Shown here piece by piece: positions 17,809-24,047 of a stretch of DNA of 32,114 nucleotides. Within the stretch, counting starts at the first letter, position 1. Every line of letters begins with the position of its first letter. Origin of the DNA: Chlamydiales bacterium (lineage in GTDB: Bacteria; Chlamydiota; Chlamydiia; Chlamydiales; VFKH01); assembly GCA_031292375.1 (NCBI GenBank), contig JARLHF010000057.1, forward strand, positions 1 to 32,114, written 5' to 3'. The position numbers were made by a program, and so were the translations under genes. The notes under the pieces were generated by a model. The model saw nothing but the letters and a program-made list of their open reading frames with translations. It was not told the origin of the DNA and searched no databases.

Positions 17809-18960
17809 TCAGTTCCCAGTCAATGTTTTAGGATCTGTCTTATACACTTTACGCATACTAAGTATTGCAGCAAAAGCGCAAACGGTTACAATAATCATCC
17901 ATGTAAAAAGTAATAACTGCCAGTTAAAGAGAAATGCAAGCGTTGTATCTTTAATCGCCATGCCCCAGAGAACAGTTGTGCCAATACCCAAGCAAAACCC
18001 GATAACACCCACTGTAAACACCTGAACTGCAATCATCTGAAAAATCATCTTCAAGGTACCTCCAAGAGACTTTACCAAAGCATAGTAGGGCAAGTTTTGC
18101 AGGGTCATCAGATAAAAAGTCTGGCCTACAATAGAAAATCCAATAATGATACCAAGAGCTACCGAAAGTGCAAAGTTAATCAATACGCCTGTCTTTAAAA
18201 AGTCTTCAATGATTCTCCATTCAAATTGATCCTTTGTAAAGGCTGCAAAACCATCTATAGCATTGATTCTTTTTTGAATATCCTCAATATTTTCATTTGG
18301 ATCCGTTTTTGCAGCAATAAAATCTAAACGATTTGCCATGGAAGGATCAAAGCGAAGAAATTGGCTATAAGCTGTGAAGATAATGGGTTGTGGAAAAAAG
18401 CCTTGCGTCACTTTACAAATACCAACAACAACTGCTCTTTTACCATTCATTTCAAACTCATCCCCTATTCTAAGAGGAATCTTTGTGCCGTCAGGAAGCT
18501 TTCTTGCAAAAGATGTGTTCGCAGAATACACATCCACAATGACTCCTCCTTCGCGACGCAAATCCTTCACTTGCCCCTCAATCATTTGCATGGGAGCGCC
18601 GATCAATGTAGCATCATCCACACCATAAAGCTCACAAATCTGAAATAAACCCGATTGCGTAACAAGCTGCACCATGACATGGCCAATGGGAACTGCCCAC
18701 TTAATACCAGTAACACTGCGGATAATGTCCAGGTAACTCAGCGGCATTTTTCGCACCTTGTCATCGCTTTCTGTAGCTTTATCCATAACCCACAAATTTG
18801 GCTCTGGGATATCTGTGACAATGCGGTAAGAGCGAGATGCAAGCCCTAAAAATATAGCGGACTGCTGAGAAATGAGCAGTGTTGCAAGAAAGACCCCAAA
18901 AATCATTCCTATGCAAGAGGCTCTATTTCCAATAAGTATTTTAAGTGCTAGTGCAAACAT
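17809..18960 (-). CDS. ABC transporter permease, FtsX/DevC-like
   Basis: Encodes 383 residues with the MacB/FtsX permease layout: one N-terminal TM helix (about 17-40), a periplasmic domain of about 220 residues, and three C-terminal TM helices (about 265-290, 315-345, 350-370). The periplasmic 'EPNLWVMDKATES' region matches DevC-like permeases ('nlWVMdp'). FtsX-type permeases work as dimers with the DevA-like ATPase encoded next and extrude substrate through a periplasmic adaptor. The start lies 4 nt after the stop of the secreted-protein gene at 18965-19825. It is part of one tight minus-strand run from ispG to the TolC-like gene. Confidence 0.9.
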   Translation of the reverse strand: MFALALKILIGNRASCIGMIFGVFLATLLISQQSAIFLGLASRSYRIVTDIPEPNLWVMDKATESDDKVRKMPLSYLDIIRSVTGIKWAVPIGHVMVQLVTQSGLFQICELYGVDDATLIGAPMQMIEGQVKDLRREGGVIVDVYSANTSFARKLPDGTKIPLRIGDEFEMNGKRAVVVGICKVTQGFFPQPIIFTAYSQFLRFDPSMANRLDFIAAKTDPNENIEDIQKRINAIDGFAAFTKDQFEWRIIEDFLKTGVLINFALSVALGIIIGFSIVGQTFYLMTLQNLPYYALVKSLGGTLKMIFQMIAVQVFTVGVIGFCLGIGTTVLWGMAIKDTTLAFLFNWQLLLFTWMIIVTVCAFAAILSMRKVYKTDPKTLTGN

Positions 18961-18964
18961 GAAT

Positions 18965-19825
18965 TTAAATATCTATTTTAGCTGCACTATTTTCTAGAAA
19001 ACCAATAACATCTTGTACACGCTTTTGGATATCTGTATTGCAAATAGAGCCAAACCAGATTCCAAAATTTCCATTCATTTTTGGATTCTTTGCTTGTGTC
19101 ATTTTAATTGCAAAAACAAATACATCGCCATGTTCATCTTGAAATAAATAAGTAGCCCCTACCAATTCTTCAGGTATACTCTCACAAGCTATAGGAACAT
19201 CACAAAGAGTCTTAGAATAATTGGAAAGCTCTTCTACATAAATTTGCTGCTGTTCTTGTGTGCGTGCTTTAAACCCATTTTTTGGATATACGTTGTAAAG
19301 CATTCCACCTTTTGTTAAATAATCTCTTATAATCGTTGTACGAGCCTTTACAGTATAAAGAGATGCAGGTTCTATCTCAAGCGATGGATCAACAAGCTCT
19401 TTAGAGACCTCTCCTTTTGTACAAAGTGGAGTTGCAGGCATCGGTGTATGAATAATACCTTTAAGCACTTTTACTTCCTTTTGTAAACTTGAAGAAAGCA
19501 CATGCTCTACAGCACCTTGAATGGCAACAAAAATGGGGCGTACTTCCCTATCTGTTCCACTTACCTCAATTACTCCATCTCTTACAAGACTATCCCATGA
19601 GTCAACAATATCTTGTCTCAAGGCTATTAACTCTTCCCTCTTAAGACCTGGTATATCTTGAGAATGCTCAATTGCATCCTGAACTCTTAAATGAACAAAA
19701 TCAATAAAGCTACTGCTTTCTTGGTTTTTACACATATTTGCATCATTCTCAGATCCATATACGCTTGCAAAGATTATAAAAAGCGCCCCTAAAAATAACC
19801 AAAAACTTCTTTTATTATTCTTCAT
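18965..19825 (-). CDS. Secreted protein of unknown function
   Basis: Encodes 286 residues. The N-terminus (KNNKRS, then 'FWLFLGALFIIFASVYGS') is a clear signal peptide without a lipobox cysteine, so it should be periplasmic or exported. The mature part contains helical segments with acidic and basic residues ('LKREELIALRQDIVDSWDSL') and a later alpha/beta part ('GDVFVFAIKMTQ', 'NGNFGIWFGSI'). I recognise no domain and no catalytic motif. Cys residues at about 32, 135, 209 and 217 could form disulfides. Its ATG overlaps the ispG stop as ATGA, and its stop is 4 nt before the ABC permease start, so it is physically wired between isoprenoid synthesis and the exporter. Confidence 0.75.
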   Translation of the reverse strand: MKNNKRSFWLFLGALFIIFASVYGSENDANMCKNQESSSFIDFVHLRVQDAIEHSQDIPGLKREELIALRQDIVDSWDSLVRDGVIEVSGTDREVRPIFVAIQGAVEHVLSSSLQKEVKVLKGIIHTPMPATPLCTKGEVSKELVDPSLEIEPASLYTVKARTTIIRDYLTKGGMLYNVYPKNGFKARTQEQQQIYVEELSNYSKTLCDVPIACESIPEELVGATYLFQDEHGDVFVFAIKMTQAKNPKMNGNFGIWFGSICNTDIQKRVQDVIGFLENSAAKIDI

Positions 19826-21750
19826 TCAGGTTCCACCCATCGATTATGTTTTTTAATAAGCTCAATTAAACGATCATCAGCGTCTGCAAAACTGATATCT
19901 TTTTCTACACATTTCTTACCTACATAAAGGTCTATCATTCCAGGTTTTGATCCAACATAGCCAAAATCTGCATCAGCCATCTCTCCAGGACCATTTACAA
20001 TACAACCCATAATAGCAATTTTAACACCAGGAAGGTGGGCTGTACGCTCACGTATACGCTTGGAGACATCTTGTAAATCAAACAGCGTGCGTCCACAACT
20101 TGGACAAGAGATGAAATCCGTTTTAGAAGTTCTCATTCTTGCAGCTTGCAGAATGTTAAAGCTTAAATTCCTAAGAAAGTCAACATCAAAACGCGCATCA
20201 ATCCAAAGTCCATCTCCAAGTCCATCACAAAAAATAGCTCCACACTCAGCTGCAGACTGAATAATGATTTCTTCTTTAGAACACAAATAATTAAAACCTA
20301 AAATCACAGGAACATCCAATTTCTTACTTTGCAGCCAATCAAAAAAGTGGCGACTATAATGCAAACGACTAGAAGCAGGTGACAATATAATTAAGCTAGG
20401 CTTAATCTTGCAAAGTGCTTCCCATTCATCTAGAGATTCATCTTGAATAACTACAACTAGGGGCTCCTTTTCTGATGCAATAATAGCAAAACGCTCTTTA
20501 TTTGCCCTATCCAAATACTTCTCTTGAGCCTCTTTTAAAGTATGTAGAGGTATTGTCCCTTCTAAAGCATTCGTTGAAAAAGCGCTCACTCCACAATCTC
20601 TTAAGCTTTTTATAATAGAGGTGCTTACATCTTCTTTTACAACAATGCAATCAGCACTTGTCGCTTTGAGCTTAGGCCTTCCTAGCTGAACATCACACCC
20701 TAACTTCTTATAAAAGTCTGCTTCTTGAACATCTTTTGAAGAGATGCCTACCATTACTGTACCATCTCTATGCAAAGAGATATTTTTTGGTAAACTGGCA
20801 GTACGCTTCTTGATTGCTTCAATGTCTCGATAAGATTCTTTAAAAGGAGCAACCCCTTGTCCTTCATACGATTTTGCAAAAGCAACAAGCCTCTTACAAG
20901 GATCTATTTCATTCCAAGCATCTTCTGTTAAAGAAACACGAATCGTATCTCCAATGCCATCTAAAAGAAGAGAGCCTATTCCCATGGCCGATTTAATACG
21001 ACCATCTTCTCCCTCTCCTGCCTCTGTAACACCCAAATGCAGAGGGTAATCCCAGCCCAAACGCATCATTTCAGCAACCAGCAAGCGATAAGCTTGAATC
21101 ATTACTTGAGGATTTGAGGACTTCATAGAAAACATAAAATCATGAAAGTCCACTTTGCGACACACTCTTGCAAACTCTAATGCAGACTCCAACATGCCAC
21201 GAGGCGTATCACCATAACGATTCATGATACGATCTGAAAGAGATCCATGATTTGTTCCAATACGCATCGACCTTTTCAACCGCTTACACTTTTCAACAAG
21301 AGGTGTAAATTTTTCTTCAATTTTTTCCAATTCCCTCACATATGATTCATCATCATACTCAATCACTTTAAAAGAGGCTCTCTTGTCAATGTAATTTCCA
21401 GGATTGATACGCACCTTATCTACAAAGTCAATTACCCTCATAGCAGCTGGTGGAAAGAAATGAATATCTGCAACAATAGGTATTGTATAACCGCGCTGAA
21501 GTAAAGAATTTTTTATCTCTTCACAAGCATCGGCTTCTTTCATGCCCTGAACTGTAACTCTTGCAATTTCACAACCTGCATCTGCAAGGCGCATGATTTG
21601 ATCAACTGTTGCTCCAACTTCTCGCGTATTAGAAGTGGTCATCGATTGAATGCGAACAGGATTTGTTCCTCCAACACCCACATTTCCAACCATAACTTCT
21701 CTTGTCTTGCGTCGCTTTGTGCAAAACACAGATTCGCAATAATTAAGCAT
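19822..21750 (-). CDS. ispG: 4-hydroxy-3-methylbut-2-enyl-diphosphate synthase (long form)
   Basis: Encodes 642 residues. IspG (GcpE) converts MEcPP to HMBPP in the MEP isoprenoid pathway, using a [4Fe-4S] cluster and a reductant. The TIM-barrel N-terminus has 'NPVRIQSMTTSNT' and 'RVTVQGMKEADA'; the barrel runs to about residue 300. The C-terminal part carries the cluster ligands Cys549 and Cys552 ('CPSCGRTLFDL') and Cys583 ('GCIVNGPGEMADADFG'), with Glu590 as fourth ligand. Between them is an inserted domain of about 250 residues that is absent from the 370-400-residue Gram-negative form; this long form is typical of chlamydiae, Bacteroidetes and plastids. AAAAAGG precedes the ATG by 5 nt. 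It heads the tightly packed minus-strand run down to 15082. Confidence 0.97.
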   Translation of the reverse strand: MLNYCESVFCTKRRKTREVMVGNVGVGGTNPVRIQSMTTSNTREVGATVDQIMRLADAGCEIARVTVQGMKEADACEEIKNSLLQRGYTIPIVADIHFFPPAAMRVIDFVDKVRINPGNYIDKRASFKVIEYDDESYVRELEKIEEKFTPLVEKCKRLKRSMRIGTNHGSLSDRIMNRYGDTPRGMLESALEFARVCRKVDFHDFMFSMKSSNPQVMIQAYRLLVAEMMRLGWDYPLHLGVTEAGEGEDGRIKSAMGIGSLLLDGIGDTIRVSLTEDAWNEIDPCKRLVAFAKSYEGQGVAPFKESYRDIEAIKKRTASLPKNISLHRDGTVMVGISSKDVQEADFYKKLGCDVQLGRPKLKATSADCIVVKEDVSTSIIKSLRDCGVSAFSTNALEGTIPLHTLKEAQEKYLDRANKERFAIIASEKEPLVVVIQDESLDEWEALCKIKPSLIILSPASSRLHYSRHFFDWLQSKKLDVPVILGFNYLCSKEEIIIQSAAECGAIFCDGLGDGLWIDARFDVDFLRNLSFNILQAARMRTSKTDFISCPSCGRTLFDLQDVSKRIRERTAHLPGVKIAIMGCIVNGPGEMADADFGYVGSKPGMIDLYVGKKCVEKDISFADADDRLIELIKKHNRWVEPE

Positions 21751-21854
21751 GATTACCTTTTTGCATCATTTCTTGAAGATATCTATTTAACGCGGTCCAG
21801 CATAACAAATCAGTCCTAAGCAAGCTACAAGTTTTTGCTATACAAATAAAAAAC

Positions 21855-21887
21855 TTGACAAACTACTCCCAATATTTGAACTTGAAC
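21855..21887 (+). promoter_or_regulatory. Possible promoter and direct repeat upstream of the 21913 gene
   Basis: A perfect -35 TTGACA lies at 21855-21860, but no good -10 hexamer sits 16-18 nt away. A tandem TTGAAC-TTGAAC at 21876-21887 follows and could be a regulator half-site pair. Both are seen directly; function is a guess. Confidence 0.25.
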
Positions 21888-21912
21888 AATATTAAAAGAG
21901 GAGAACTCGATC

Positions 21913-22293
21913 ATGACTTTATCACTTTTTTTAGCTAAGCTTTTTGGAGTCTATATGTTAATCGCAGCTACCATTTGGGCTACTCGCAAAAAGGAACTTG
22001 AAGGAATTATAAAAGAGCTCATTGCTTCCAAAGCTCTTTTATTCTACAGCAGCCTATTCGACCTCTTGATGGGCCTTGCTATTGTCATCGGGCACCCTAT
22101 TTGGGAGGCCAACTGGAGAGGACTTATCACACTCATTGGCTACCTATTAACATTTAGAGGTATCATTCGCTTTGCATTTACTGCTCAGGTACAAAAATTT
22201 GCTACAGGCTTTATCCGATATGGTTACTGGATTGCCTTTACTGTATGGCTGCTCTTAGGTCTCTGCTTCGTATATCACGGTTTTGAGCTATAA
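21913..22293 (+). CDS. Small four-TM membrane protein
   Basis: Encodes 126 residues with four hydrophobic helices at about 5-22, 40-58, 67-85 and 103-122. GAGGAG lies 9 nt before the ATG. The repeating pattern of short polar loops ('WATRKKELEGIIKELIAS', 'GHPIWEANWRG') resembles small integral-membrane proteins seen in several intracellular bacteria, but I know no function. No charged residue lies inside a helix that would suggest transport. The last 6 bp overlap the end of the converging MATE gene. It is transcribed divergently from ispG. Confidence 0.7.
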   Translation: MTLSLFLAKLFGVYMLIAATIWATRKKELEGIIKELIASKALLFYSSLFDLLMGLAIVIGHPIWEANWRGLITLIGYLLTFRGIIRFAFTAQVQKFATGFIRYGYWIAFTVWLLLGLCFVYHGFEL

Positions 22294-23655
22294 ACTATTT
22301 GCTTGAGAAAATGCTGCAAGCTCCCTAGACTGCAACCATCTCATACGCCATAAGTATAGAATAAATGTACTAAAATGCATGAAACTCAAAACAAGCCAAA
22401 ACTGATCGGCTTCAATATGAACCTTTTCAATGGCAACATATACAAGAAGAAAACCATTGATCCAGTTAATACCTCCCATAAAAAATAAAAACCTTGTATC
22501 CTTAAATGCTAAAACATAACCAAGAGGAACAAAACCAAAGGCAAAGAAAGCAAAAGAGAGCCAAATCCCTAAAAAAATCTTTTGTATTGCAGTCTCATCA
22601 AGTTCAATTCCCGGAAATAAAAAATAAAATGCATCCGCATAGAACCATACAAGAGGGATGCCAACAATAGCTACAATAACTGCTGTTAAGAATAACCCTG
22701 ATTTAAAAGCATTACGCAATAATAAGTAGGCTTTTGCTCCAATAATTTGTGAAACTAGAGTTGTTTGGGCTTGACAAATAGCCTCTCCCAAAAAAGGGAG
22801 GAAAATAAATAGCGTACCACCAATAGAAAAAATTAATAAATAATCTCCACCTTTAACTGTCATTAATTGAGCAACTGTTGCACCGCTTGTAAACGTCAAA
22901 ATACGATTCAAGGCACGAAGTAACCCGGGATGAATACATTCCCAAAACAACTTAGATTGAAAATGCCATGCACGAGAGTTAAAAAGAGCTGTATTCTTTA
23001 AATTTATAAAGACAAAAAATAAGACTAAACAAAATCCCCCCTGAGCAATTAACGTGCTTATAATACCCCCTATAAGCCCCAAACCAGAAAACACACCTTC
23101 CACACCCAATATGAAAAAGTAAGCACTTAACAATTTAATTAGTTGCGATCCTATCGTTACAAATAGAACTAAGCGTACTTTTTTCTGTCCAAGAAAAAAA
23201 CAGGAAAGACAAGCTCCCAAGGGAAAAAGAAAGCCCACGCCAATCAAATAATAATAGTAAGATAGCCCCATGTCTTCAATGTGGGTACCATGAAAATAGA
23301 ACTTCCCGTAAAGAACACTCAAAGGCACAACAACAACAACAGAGAGACAAGAAAACCAAATAAACTGCCACACACCTGGCCCAATTGCCCTATATTCGAG
23401 AGCACCGCACCACCTTCCTACATATACTTGGGCCATCATAGCCAAAGCCACGCAGGGCCCTTGAAGAACTTGGCAAGCAAAAGTTGCACTTACGGCCACT
23501 TCCATTACTTCAGCAGAAACTCGTGCAAAAAGTAATTTTTCTACAAACAAACTAATGCACGTAGAAAATGTCATAAGCAATATAGGGAAAAAGAGAAAAA
23601 CAATTTCTCTTAATCCCCCTTTTGCATGAGAATATTCTTTTTCTGATAATTTCAT
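22288..23655 (-). CDS. MATE-family multidrug/toxic compound efflux transporter
   Basis: Encodes 455 residues, the usual MATE length, with about 12 TM helices in two related halves of six. Typical blocks are 'EIVFLFFPILLMTFS' in TM1, 'QGPCVALAMMAQVYVGRWCGA' in TM2 (the MATE a.aQ..GAg region) and 'GEAICQAQTTLVSQIIGAKA' at the start of the second half. MATE pumps export cations or xenobiotics using Na+ or H+ gradients. The start codon lies 1 nt after the SH2-gene stop (TGAAATG) and has only a weak ribosome binding site, which suggests translational coupling within the operon that begins at 27038. Confidence 0.88.
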   Translation of the reverse strand: MKLSEKEYSHAKGGLREIVFLFFPILLMTFSTCISLFVEKLLFARVSAEVMEVAVSATFACQVLQGPCVALAMMAQVYVGRWCGALEYRAIGPGVWQFIWFSCLSVVVVVPLSVLYGKFYFHGTHIEDMGLSYYYYLIGVGFLFPLGACLSCFFLGQKKVRLVLFVTIGSQLIKLLSAYFFILGVEGVFSGLGLIGGIISTLIAQGGFCLVLFFVFINLKNTALFNSRAWHFQSKLFWECIHPGLLRALNRILTFTSGATVAQLMTVKGGDYLLIFSIGGTLFIFLPFLGEAICQAQTTLVSQIIGAKAYLLLRNAFKSGLFLTAVIVAIVGIPLVWFYADAFYFLFPGIELDETAIQKIFLGIWLSFAFFAFGFVPLGYVLAFKDTRFLFFMGGINWINGFLLVYVAIEKVHIEADQFWLVLSFMHFSTFILYLWRMRWLQSRELAAFSQANSL

Positions 23656-23656
23656 T

Positions 23657-24046
23657 TCAATTCATGTTTATCTTCGGAGAACACGCAAGCCTTCCGCAAT
23701 GCATAATTAGATGAAGCACATCATCAATTGAAGCAGCTGGTGTAAGCGGACCACAAAGCGCCCAATTTTCACAGTGCCATCCCTCTTCTGTTATTGTAAC
23801 AACAAAGGGTTGGTGCTTAATTGATAGATCAGGAAGAACAAAGGTCACATAAAAATCTCCTTCATTTTCTCCCTCACGTAAAATGTAGAGGTAAGGAGTT
23901 TTTCTACCTCTTAAAAGCTTTTCAGCCTTTAATCCCGACAAACGTCCATACCATGCTGGATGACCTTTAATTTCTTGTATAATAGAACTATCATTTACTT
24001 GCTCAACAGAACTACTATTGACATGTTCTTTTAATACACTCGACAT
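23657..24046 (-). CDS. SH2-domain protein (phosphotyrosine-binding fold)
   Basis: Encodes 129 residues from the ATG at 24046, which has AAGGAG 6 nt upstream; the longer frame start lies inside the previous gene. Residues about 32-117 match the SH2 layout: entry 'WYGRLS' (W32), helix A 'KAEKLL', strand B 'YLYILREGE' in place of FLVRES with the key arginine at 57, strand C 'GDFYVTFV', strand D 'SIKHQPF' (His78, the betaD4 site) and helix B 'SIDDVLHLIMHC', corresponding to SLxxLVxHY. The alphaA2 arginine that often co-binds phosphate appears replaced (Gly38). SH2 domains bind phosphotyrosine peptides. The N-terminal 30 residues are Ser/Asn-rich and disordered; there is no classical signal peptide. 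Known bacterial SH2 proteins (Legionella) are effectors; that role here is inference. Confidence 0.8.
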   Translation of the reverse strand: MSSVLKEHVNSSSVEQVNDSSIIQEIKGHPAWYGRLSGLKAEKLLRGRKTPYLYILREGENEGDFYVTFVLPDLSIKHQPFVVTITEEGWHCENWALCGPLTPAASIDDVLHLIMHCGRLACSPKINMN

Positions 24047-24047
24047 A

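Noticed and set aside
18361-18849. Several plus-strand frames opposite the ABC permease
   Set aside because: They are mirror frames of a well-supported gene, with no start signals or family resemblance.
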